The notes under the pieces: model-generated
What the model was told of the DNA's origin: nothing
Database searches by the model: none
Seen by the model: only the letters and a program-made list of their open reading frames with translations
Assembly: GCA_964573885.1 (NCBI GenBank)
Contig: CAZNLL010000106.1
Coordinates: 1-14,226 of the forward strand
Direction: 5' to 3'
DNA length: 14,226 nt
Source of the DNA: CAZNLL01 sp964573885
Lineage (GTDB): Bacteria > Desulfobacterota > DSM-4660 > Desulfatiglandales > Desulfatiglandaceae
Program-made: the position numbers and the translations under genes
Shown: piece after piece, positions 6,668-12,644 of the stretch
How the letters are laid out: each line of letters starts with the position of its first letter
Position numbering within the stretch: the stretch's first letter is position 1

Positions 6668-6740
6668 AGGGCAACCCTAGAGAAGTAACAACCGGCTGCA
6701 CTCCATTATCCCTTGGGGTCGGTGCTTAATAACTCCCTGG

Positions 6741-6780
6741 CGCCCTTTCCTCCGCATTCATTCAAGGAAGGGGCGTTTTT
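6741..6780 (+). terminator. Rho-independent terminator of the DUF169 gene
   Basis: CGCCCTTTCCT (6741-6751) pairs with AGGAAGGGGCG (6765-6775), eleven pairs with one G-U, around a 13-base loop, followed by TTTTT. It lies about 75 bases after the stop codon and closes the transcript before the pseudogene region. Between it and 7018 I see only a 7-bp hairpin (AAGGCCT-GAA-AGGCCTT, about 6823-6839) and no gene. Confidence 0.85.
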
Positions 6781-7017
6781 CATAGAACCCACCTTTTACT
6801 TCTTTCCTGGATTTAAATGGATGTGAAGGCCTGAAAGGCCTTAACCGTTCCAGCCTGGCTCATTCCAGTAAAAGACAGAGCGTCCACACCCCCGGGAGGG
6901 TCGAGAATCGGAGCCCCCATGTGGCAACCGTATTCTAATGGCCTTCTAACGGCGGGATAGTCAGGTATATGCCTGAAGGACCGATAATGAGGTCACAATC
7001 ATGCATGGGAGGACTCA

Positions 7018-7315
7018 ATGAGAAGTATTAGCGTAGGCAAGAAACGATATGTGTCCTTTGGTGCGCTCTTGATGCTCATGGCTGCTGTAGGGGCCTTCCA
7101 TATATGAGCTCACCCACATCAGCAATACCTTCGATGAATTGATCATGGTGGTGAATGGGGAAGCAAGACAGGCGTGAACCTTTAGCGATTTGTTCTGGAA
7201 GTTACTCAAAGTAATGGTAGACGATCCAAGTTTATTTTGCCCGCGAAATGAACGGAAAGCAGACTCTAATTCGGGTAATTGTGGAAACGGTAAAGAAGGC
7301 TGAAGGGAGGAGAAG
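7018..7315 (+). pseudogene. Degraded chemoreceptor/sensor N-terminus (three frames)
   Basis: GGGAGGACTCA precedes an ATG at 7018 encoding MRSISVGKKRYVSFGALLML and a transmembrane stretch, the usual start of a methyl-accepting chemotaxis protein. It hits TGA at 7105. The sensor-like sequence continues in the next frame from about 7100 (YELTHISNTFDELIMVVNGE) to a TGA near 7174. A third frame from 7227 gives VYFAREMNGKQTLIRVIVET followed by VKKAEG, resembling the end of a Cache-type sensor domain. At least two frameshifts and internal stops make a functional product impossible. No HAMP or signalling domain is present, so the rest of the gene is missing. Family placement is by N-terminal pattern only. 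Confidence 0.65.
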
Positions 7316-7668
7316 ATGTTTAAGCGAATGAAACTTGGTACAAAGCTTATGATGCTGGTCTTGAGTTGTGTTATTGTGCCGGCGGTGGTTACACTGGTGG
7401 TTACGGGGATAAAAGGCAAGGCTATAAAGGTCTCGGTGAACGCAGAAATCTACAAAATGAGTGATTCAGATCTGGCCCACATTGCAGAGGGGATTTACGA
7501 GACCATAGATCAGGCCGTTCGTGCCGCCATAAGACTCAACTGCCTCTCCCTGGCCAAAAACGCCGAAAAGGGGTCTGCTTCTTTTATTATCAGTTCAAGA
7601 AAGGCATCCTGAGTGAGGAAGAGGCGAAGGGTAACGCGACTGATTATCTGCTTTCACAAAAAATCGGT
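7316..7668 (+). pseudogene. Degraded second chemoreceptor/sensor with sCache-type domain (frameshifted)
   Basis: A ribosome site (AGGGAGGAG) precedes the ATG at 7316. The frame runs 98 codons: a short cytoplasmic start MFKRMKLGTKL, a membrane segment rich in Val/Ile/Ala, then KMSDSDLAHIAEGIYETIDQ. It ends at TGA 7610-7612. From about 7579 the sensor sequence moves to another frame: FFYYQFKKGILSEEEAK followed by ATDYLLSQKIG (to 7668). This resembles the opening of single-Cache ligand domains in chemoreceptors and sensor kinases (YxxYKKGxLSEEEAK...LLSQKIG). Homology stops at 7668, with the rest of the Cache domain, second membrane helix and cytoplasmic part gone. A truncated 98-residue membrane peptide could still be made but would lack a complete sensor. 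Confidence 0.75.
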
Positions 7669-7708
7669 GTCGCGCTCCAGAGAGGCGCAAAGGGATCAGG
7701 GGGAACCT

Positions 7709-8306
7709 GGCTTGATGATCGCTCTGGGCTTCCAGGTCCATATCCTGAGTTCCATGATTCCCATTTTTCTCATGTGTATTGGGACCGTGAGCTCCATTCA
7801 CATTCTCTCCGAATTCTTTGACGTCTACACCCGGGAGAAGGGCCGCAAAGAGACCATTCGAGAGGTGATGCAGACCTTGTTCGTACCCATCCTCTATACG
7901 TCGCTCACCACCGCTGCAGGGTTTGCCTCCCTTACATTTACGCCCATCCCGCCTGCCCAGGTCTTTGGCGCCTTCCTGAGTGTGGGGGTCATGATTGCCC
8001 TGGCTGTATACCGTTGTCTTTGTGCCGGCATATATCATGATGATCCCGGAGGGAGAGCTGGAAAATTTCAGTATGTCCGCCCGCCGGAGGGGAGGTGGGA
8101 GCTTGTTGACGAGGATGCTTCGGGCCACGGGCCGTTTGACCTGCAACCATGCAGGAGCGCTTCTAGGGGTGCTGGCCCTGCCGGCCCTATTGACGGCAGG
8201 GGAAAAGTGGTTTTTCAAAAAGGTGAAGGAGGGCGGAGTCCAACCGGACAAAAGCTCGAAGGAGTTGAGTGCTGGTGAAATTTCAAATGAAAAAAGCGAG
8301 GCATAA
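7709..8306 (+). pseudogene. Internal fragment of an RND/MMPL-family efflux transporter, frameshifted
   Basis: The frame beginning at 7613 turns RND-like from about 7709: GLMIALGFQVHILSSMIPIF, then SIHILSEFFDVYTREKGRKE and SLTTAAGFASLTFTPIPPAQ (about 7799-7960). These are the transmembrane and cytoplasmic-loop signatures of MMPL/RND proteins such as COG1033. Near 7995-8012 the match moves to another frame and continues as VVFVPAYIMMIPE, then LLTRMLRATGRLTCNHAGAL, with a Lys/Ser-rich tail to TAA at 8304-8306. RND proteins are about 750-1000 residues; only about 190 are represented and neither end is present. It abuts the sensor remnant at 7668 and shares its frame with the TrmO-like gene downstream, pointing to deletions rather than a real operon. 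Confidence 0.8.
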
Positions 8307-8333
8307 AATGAAAATATTCTCAGTGATCGTGGC

Positions 8334-8783
8334 GTGAAGGAGCGCATGGAGGCCATAAAGGCCAGGGTCCCTGACATTCGAAAGATGAAATCAGAAGTCG
8401 TCATCCATCGCGAAATGGTGGACATTCTTGAGGGCATCGAAAAATACTCTCACCTCATGGTCTTGTACTGGGCCCACAAGGTCCCCGAGCAAAGCCGATC
8501 CTTGACCCGGGTGCCTCCCATGGGCAGAAAGGATATCCCCCTTACGGGCATCTTTTCCACGTGCAGCCCGGCCCGGCCCAACCCCGTGCTCGCGTGCGTG
8601 GTACGACTGTGCGGGAGAAGGGACAATGTCCTGGAGGTGACCGGCATCGATGCCATCAATGGGAGTCCTGTGATCGATATCAAACCCTATGTCAGGGAAT
8701 GGTATCCCGAAACCGGGATCCGGATTCCTGAATGGATGCGTCACCTGCAAGAGGAAGTGGGGGAAGATGATTCGGAGACCTGA
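8334..8783 (+). CDS. TrmO/TsaA-like (UPF0066) SAM-dependent methyltransferase, N-terminally truncated
   Basis: 149 residues from GTG at 8334, which has no ribosome site. Family motifs are clear: LEGIEKYSHLMVLYWAH (32-48), GIFSTCSPARPNPV (72-85, the RPNPIG-type motif) and DAINGSPVIDIKPYV (106-120). TrmO methylates N6-threonylcarbamoyladenosine at position 37 of tRNA; relatives occur near metal-cofactor genes and may have other substrates. The expected first beta-strand is absent. Upstream, the same frame reads NENILSDRG straight after the TAA at 8304. In another frame an ATG at 8308 with GAGG upstream gives MKIFSVIVA, which could be the original N-terminus before a frameshift or deletion. The gene may therefore be decaying, or may use an internal start. 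It precedes FmdE by 44 bases. Confidence 0.75.
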   Translation: MKERMEAIKARVPDIRKMKSEVVIHREMVDILEGIEKYSHLMVLYWAHKVPEQSRSLTRVPPMGRKDIPLTGIFSTCSPARPNPVLACVVRLCGRRDNVLEVTGIDAINGSPVIDIKPYVREWYPETGIRIPEWMRHLQEEVGEDDSET

Positions 8784-8827
8784 GAAAATCGACCGCCAAT
8801 TCAGAGGTCCAAAGAAGAGGAGAACTC

Positions 8828-9679
8828 ATGAGAGGGATTGAAACAGAAAGAGTCAAAAACAGATCCGATTTACCTGCCCGCGATACCGCGTGGATGGGAC
8901 AGATGAAACAAGACCCCAGAAGGGATTTCCTTCAAGCCATACGCGACAACGATGGGGTCCGCTGTCTTCTAAAGACGGCTGAGATCCACGGACACTTTTG
9001 TCCGGGGAGCGCACTGGGCGTTATGGCGTCTCTGTGCGGCCTGCGGCAGCTGGGGGGAGAATTGATTCCTTCCGACGGCTTGGAAGGCCTTATGGCCATC
9101 GTCGAGATAAACGCCTGCTTTGCGGACGGCGTGCAGGCGGTGTCAGGATGTACCCTCGGCAACAATGCGCTGGTATATCGAGACCTGGGCCGCATGGCGG
9201 TAACCTTTGCGATCCGCAGAAAGGAGACAGGGGTGCGCGTCCGGGTTCGGCCGGATTCTCGCTCCCACATCACGCGGGCGGTTCCGGAGTTTCACCCTCT
9301 ATTGGAAAAAGTCATTAAGAACCGGGAGGGCAGCCCCGAAGAAGAAGCAGCGTTTAAAGAAAAAGGGCGGGAGGCGGCCTTTGCCCTCATCCGGCTGCCC
9401 TTCGAACAACTCCTGATCACGGAGAACATCCAACCCGATTTGCCTGAATACGCCCCCATAACCGATAGCGTGGTCTGCCCGGCTTGCGGAGAAGTGATCA
9501 TGTCGACAAAGGTGGTAAGGGATGGGGAAAAATCCGGCCTGTGTTATATGTGCGCGGGCGGTCTATACCATCAGGTGGAAGGGCAGGGGATTGTCACCGT
9601 CTGCCACGGGAAACAGTGCATTTTGCCGAAGGCCGGCTCAGATGGCCCTTTGAAGAAAGGAAACCGAGACCATGGATAA
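8828..9679 (+). CDS. FmdE-family protein with C-terminal zinc ribbon
   Basis: 283 residues; ATG at 8828 with AGGAG five bases upstream. The FmdE domain (about 38-190) has HGHFCPGSALG (54-64; His54, His56, Cys58) and INACFADGVQAVSGCTLGN (94-112), the conserved metal and ligand-binding pattern of this family. A zinc ribbon follows with CPAC (217-220) and CYMC (239-242), and a further CHGKQC (259-264). The name comes from formylmethanofuran dehydrogenase subunit E, but bacterial members without the other Fmd/Fwd subunits have unknown roles, often beside molybdenum/tungsten or one-carbon genes. No Fwd subunits are present here. The N-terminal 35 residues are variable and charged. Its last codons overlap the methyltransferase start by 8 bases (ATGGATAA), so the two are translationally coupled. 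Confidence 0.88.
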   Translation: MRGIETERVKNRSDLPARDTAWMGQMKQDPRRDFLQAIRDNDGVRCLLKTAEIHGHFCPGSALGVMASLCGLRQLGGELIPSDGLEGLMAIVEINACFADGVQAVSGCTLGNNALVYRDLGRMAVTFAIRRKETGVRVRVRPDSRSHITRAVPEFHPLLEKVIKNREGSPEEEAAFKEKGREAAFALIRLPFEQLLITENIQPDLPEYAPITDSVVCPACGEVIMSTKVVRDGEKSGLCYMCAGGLYHQVEGQGIVTVCHGKQCILPKAGSDGPLKKGNRDHG

Positions 9680-10274
9680 AAAAGGAGGCGACCACCATCA
9701 TCAGGGGCATGGCAAACTCGGGCGGGGGCCCAGCAGTTTCTGGATGCAGGATCCAAAGGTGGTCTTTAAGGGGCTTGAACTCAAAGAGGGGGGTTCTTTC
9801 CTCGATCTGGGGTGTGGACCTGGAGATTACGCCTTGGAGGCCTCCAGGCTCCTTGGAGATTCAGGCCTTGTCTACGCACTGGAGAAGTGGACCTACATGA
9901 TCGACGCCCTGAAACAAGAGGCAGAGGCCCGGGGGCTTGCCAACCTCAAAACAATAACCGCCGACATCACCGAACCCCTGCCCATGAAAGACCGATCCAT
10001 TAATATTTGCTTCCTGTCAACAGTGCTCCACATCTTCAGTTTTTCCAGGATTGAAAAAACTTTGTTTTCCGAAATCCGCCGCGTCCTCAAGCCCGGCGGG
10101 CGCGTGGCCGTTATCGAGTGTAAAAAGGAAGACCAGCCCTTTGGCCCGCCCAAACATATGCGACTATCCCCCCAAGACCTGGAAGCCTCCTTCACAAGAT
10201 ACGGCTTCAAGAAGATCAATCTCATAGACCTTGGATACAATTATATGATTCAATTTAAAATTCATCACCCTTGA
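9672..10274 (+). CDS. Class I SAM-dependent methyltransferase with His-rich N-terminus
   Basis: 200 residues. The SAM-binding Rossmann core shows motif I DLGCGPG (45-51), an acidic end of strand 2 at Glu71 (YALEKW), the TADITEPLP segment (96-104) and RRVLKPGGRVAVIE (136-149), as in methyltransf_11/UbiE-type enzymes. The start ATG (9672) lies inside the end of the FmdE gene and is preceded by AAAGGA. The first 15 residues, MDKKGGDHHHQGHGK, contain five His (three consecutive, then QGHG), a possible metal-binding tail unusual for this family. The substrate is not evident: there is no Cys pair of the ArsM type. Genomic coupling to FmdE suggests a shared pathway, possibly a cofactor or metal-ligand methylation. 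The gene ends about 155 bases before a convergent hairpin. Confidence 0.85.
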   Translation: MDKKGGDHHHQGHGKLGRGPSSFWMQDPKVVFKGLELKEGGSFLDLGCGPGDYALEASRLLGDSGLVYALEKWTYMIDALKQEAEARGLANLKTITADITEPLPMKDRSINICFLSTVLHIFSFSRIEKTLFSEIRRVLKPGGRVAVIECKKEDQPFGPPKHMRLSPQDLEASFTRYGFKKINLIDLGYNYMIQFKIHHP

Positions 10275-10330
10275 CCCATAAGCGTGAATAAAGGGACGGG
10301 GCCATCAATATGAACCGGTCTGAGGATTAA

Positions 10331-10405
10331 CGGCCGGGGGCCGAGACTCGAGAGAGTCGGGGGAAGCCCTTCCTTAGGCCGAAGGACAAGGCGGCAGAGG
10401 GGCCG
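10331..10405 (+). ncRNA. Candidate branched intergenic RNA structure
   Basis: Outer CGGCC (10331-10335) can pair with GGCCG (10401-10405). Inside are GACTC-GAGA-GAGTC (10345-10358, a GNRA-type tetraloop) and TCCTT-AGGCCG-AAGGA (10371-10386) flanked by GCC/GGC (10366-10368, 10390-10392). Together they make a three-way junction. The alternative CGGCC-GGG-GGCCG (10331-10343) competes with the outer stem. The element sits between convergent genes with no ORF. It matches no RNA family I can name; GC-rich DNA gives chance stems, so confidence is low. Confidence 0.25.
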
Positions 10406-10428
10406 GATGAGTGGTGGCCATAATAAAG

Positions 10429-10460
10429 GCCTCCCGGAGACAGGGTGTCTCCCGGGAGGC
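10429..10460. terminator. Bidirectional intergenic hairpin terminator
   Basis: GCCTCCCGGAGACA (10429-10442) pairs with TGTCTCCCGGGAGGC (10446-10460) with a single bulged base and a GGG loop. It lies between the methyltransferase (plus) and the TRAP binding protein (minus, stop at 10481). The minus side reads CCTTTATTAT after the stem and the plus side TCTTTG, so neither T-run is strong, but position and stability fit a shared terminator. Confidence 0.7.
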
Positions 10461-10480
10461 TCTTTGAACGTCTAAAACGT

Positions 10481-11584
10481 CTACTTGACGCAGGCCTTCA
10501 GTTGATCCAGGTCGGGTGTGTTAAAATTCCGGCCGTGGCTGAAGGGCTGTGAGATGGCCCGCCAATCCTCCAGTTCATTGAGAAATTTATACTGGGAATA
10601 GGCGATCTTGGCAAACAAGGGGTTTCCCTTGGCTGATTCAATGGTGTGCTTGTTCACGATCTGCTGGATTTTATCAAGGTCCCCTTCACTGAGTCGGGTG
10701 ATTTTTATGCCCTTATCCAGGAATTTCTTTGTGGCAATAATGTCCTGGTATTCGAAATAGGTGAAGGACCAGAGGAAATTGGCCATGGCGGCCGTCTTAA
10801 TGATGTCTTTTTCCTCCTCTGTAAAGCCATCCCATACCTTCTTGTTGATCATCACCCCGAATATGGCCGCCGGCGCATGCCAGGGAGGACTGGCCCAGTA
10901 CTCTGTCACTTCCGCCAGTCCCAGATTCCAGTCAACGGTAGGTGTGTTGTACTCACAGGCGTCAACCACGCCCTTTTCCAGGGCCTGATACACTTCTGAG
11001 CCGGCGAGCATGACCTGCACACCGCCGAGGTCCTTCAGGACTTTTCCCTGTATCTTACCGCCCATCCTTATTTTTGTCCCTTTATAATCGGCGATGGTTT
11101 TGATGGGCTTATGTCCCCTGACTCCGGACTCGGCCGAATGCGTTCCATGGGGGATGCAGACCAGGCCGTATTTACCGTAGACTTCTTGGATAAGCTCAAA
11201 TCCGCCTGCCTGGTAAACCCATACCATGTAATCGGTTGCCGTAAGACCCATAGGATGGGACCCGATGATGTTGAATGCCTCGTTTTTCCCGGCCCAGTAT
11301 CCTCCCCAATCCGCACCCATGGGGATGGTTCCTTCCCGGACGGCGTTGAACACTTCAAAGGCGGGAACCAGGCTGCCTCCCGGGAAAAACTTGATCTGCA
11401 ACTGGTCACCACCCAGGTCATTTACAAGTTTTACAAAATGCTTGTCGATTTCGATCAGTTGAATGCCTGCAGACCAGACAGACGTCATCTTTAGTTTTTC
11501 CCCGGCCATTGAGACTGACACACCAAAGACCATAAGGAAACACAGCGATAGCAGTATCGTTGTCAAAAAAGTCTTCTTTTTCAT
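10481..11584 (-). CDS. TRAP transporter periplasmic substrate-binding protein, DctP family
   Basis: 367 residues; ATG at 11584 preceded by GGAGGGGG. The signal peptide (about 1-27) has a KKK start, hydrophobic core and cleavage around SMA. The mature protein carries DctP landmarks: KGTKIRMGGKIQGKVLKDLG, then LAGSEVYQALEKGVVDACEY and PPWHAPAAIFGVMINKKVWDGF. The EVYQALEKGVVDA block and the following aromatic region resemble the TakP-type subgroup that binds alpha-keto or hydroxy acids; this is family knowledge, not proof of ligand. No DctQ or DctM permease genes follow, since the next genes downstream converge. It is therefore an orphan binding protein, possibly working with a distant permease. 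It follows the SDR gene by 107 bases and may share its transcript. Confidence 0.88.
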   Translation of the reverse strand: MKKKTFLTTILLSLCFLMVFGVSVSMAGEKLKMTSVWSAGIQLIEIDKHFVKLVNDLGGDQLQIKFFPGGSLVPAFEVFNAVREGTIPMGADWGGYWAGKNEAFNIIGSHPMGLTATDYMVWVYQAGGFELIQEVYGKYGLVCIPHGTHSAESGVRGHKPIKTIADYKGTKIRMGGKIQGKVLKDLGGVQVMLAGSEVYQALEKGVVDACEYNTPTVDWNLGLAEVTEYWASPPWHAPAAIFGVMINKKVWDGFTEEEKDIIKTAAMANFLWSFTYFEYQDIIATKKFLDKGIKITRLSEGDLDKIQQIVNKHTIESAKGNPLFAKIAYSQYKFLNELEDWRAISQPFSHGRNFNTPDLDQLKACVK

Positions 11585-11691
11585 TTATCCCCCTCCATGT
11601 TCAATTAAGGTTATGATCAGGTGTAGACGTTTCCGCGCTTTTCTGATTCACCTCCTTTCCTCAATGTGTCATGGGTTTTTTTGTTTGGAAA

Positions 11692-12492
11692 CTAACTGCA
11701 CTTGCACGTAATGCCCCCGTCTACCACGAGCTGGGCGCCCGTAATGTATTTGGCCTCGTCGGAAGCGAGAAAGAGCGCCGCATGAGCCACGTCCCAGGCA
11801 TCCCCCATCCTTTTCATGGGACATTGGGCGTCACGGATTTTGATCATTTTTTCTATGTCTCCATCTGCATAGGTGTTTTTGAGGGGTTCAACGATCATGG
11901 GTGTATTCAGCAGGCCTGGAAGGATGCAATTGGCACGGATGTTTTTTTCAGCATAATCGAGGGCGATTGTCTGAGTCAGTTGGAGAATACCCGCTTTGGT
12001 GGCGCTGTAACCCACACACGAATAACCGATGTAACGTGTCGCTGAGATGGATGAAATATTGACAATCGCCCCCCCACCCTGCTTTTCCATGTAGGGAAGA
12101 ACATACTTGCAAGTGAGAAACTGGCTTTTAAGGTTGACGGCAAAGATATGATCCCAGTTTTCCTCGGGTGTTTCCACCACGCCCCCCACTTCAACAATTC
12201 CCACATTGTTGTGGAGGATGTGGACGCGATCGTAGACATCAATGCAGTGTTCAACCATGGCCTTGACCTGATCTGATTTTGACACATCGGCCTGGTAAGC
12301 CGTGCAATGGTTGCCTTCCTGTTCAATAATGGACTTTGTTTCCTCAGCCGCGGAAAGATTCATGTCAACGGCAAAGACAGTGGCTCCTTCTCTGGCGAAA
12401 AGCGCCGCTGTAGCCTTGCCATTACCCCATCCCGGGCCGACAGAACCCGCACCTGTTACGATGGCAACCTTGTCTTTTAGTCGTTCACCCAT
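11692..12492 (-). CDS. NAD(P)-dependent short-chain dehydrogenase/reductase (SDR)
   Basis: 266 residues from ATG 12490-12492, with AAGGAGG eight bases upstream. A GTG at 12501 overlaps the Shine-Dalgarno and is not used. Classical SDR features: cofactor loop TGAGSVGPGWGNG (13-25), an expanded version of TGxxxGxG; acidic residue at the strand-2 end (VDM, about 42-44); ADV (68-70); NNVG (95-98, replacing NNAG); Ser in ISSIS (about 146-150); and YSATK (Tyr162, Lys166). The C-terminus has the ITGAQLVVDGG motif. Likely oxidises a hydroxyacyl or alcohol intermediate. It lies between the ligase and the TRAP binding protein, which suggests a role in degrading an imported acid. The extended glycine loop may mark a subfamily with altered cofactor binding. 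Confidence 0.9.
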   Translation of the reverse strand: MGERLKDKVAIVTGAGSVGPGWGNGKATAALFAREGATVFAVDMNLSAAEETKSIIEQEGNHCTAYQADVSKSDQVKAMVEHCIDVYDRVHILHNNVGIVEVGGVVETPEENWDHIFAVNLKSQFLTCKYVLPYMEKQGGGAIVNISSISATRYIGYSCVGYSATKAGILQLTQTIALDYAEKNIRANCILPGLLNTPMIVEPLKNTYADGDIEKMIKIRDAQCPMKRMGDAWDVAHAALFLASDEAKYITGAQLVVDGGITCKCS

Positions 12493-12568
12493 GTCTTGCA
12501 CCTCCTTATGAGGCTTCTGGTTTTTTTCCTAGGTCGATATTTTTGGTTTTTGAACAAAAGGCATCATT

Positions 12569-12599
12569 GCCCCTTTGGAACCCGGTTTTTTCAAGGGGC
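12569..12599. other. Inverted repeat between ligase and SDR genes
   Basis: GCCCCTT (12569-12575) and AAGGGGC (12593-12599) are perfect inverted repeats enclosing a small AACC-C-GGTT stem. No T-run follows on the minus strand, so it is not a clear terminator; it may be an intercistronic processing hairpin in a ligase-SDR transcript (gap 152 bases). No promoter is evident. Confidence 0.35.
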
Positions 12600-12644
12600 T
12601 AAATAGATATTCCCCAATTCTTCCCGTAAAAAGACCGCCCGTGC

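Noticed and set aside
7018..8333. Mobile element at the pseudogene cluster
   Set aside because: I found no transposase-like sequence, terminal inverted repeats or target duplications, so an insertion is only a possible past cause.
7595..8437. Long minus-strand open frame (280 codons) across the pseudogene region
   Set aside because: It is antisense to recognisable RND and TrmO coding sequence, has no ribosome site and no family resemblance.
11643..11660. Strong Shine-Dalgarno (AAAGGAGGTGA on the minus strand) between the SDR and TRAP genes
   Set aside because: No ATG, GTG or TTG stands at a usable distance before the TRAP protein's own ribosome site; perhaps a vestige of a lost small gene.
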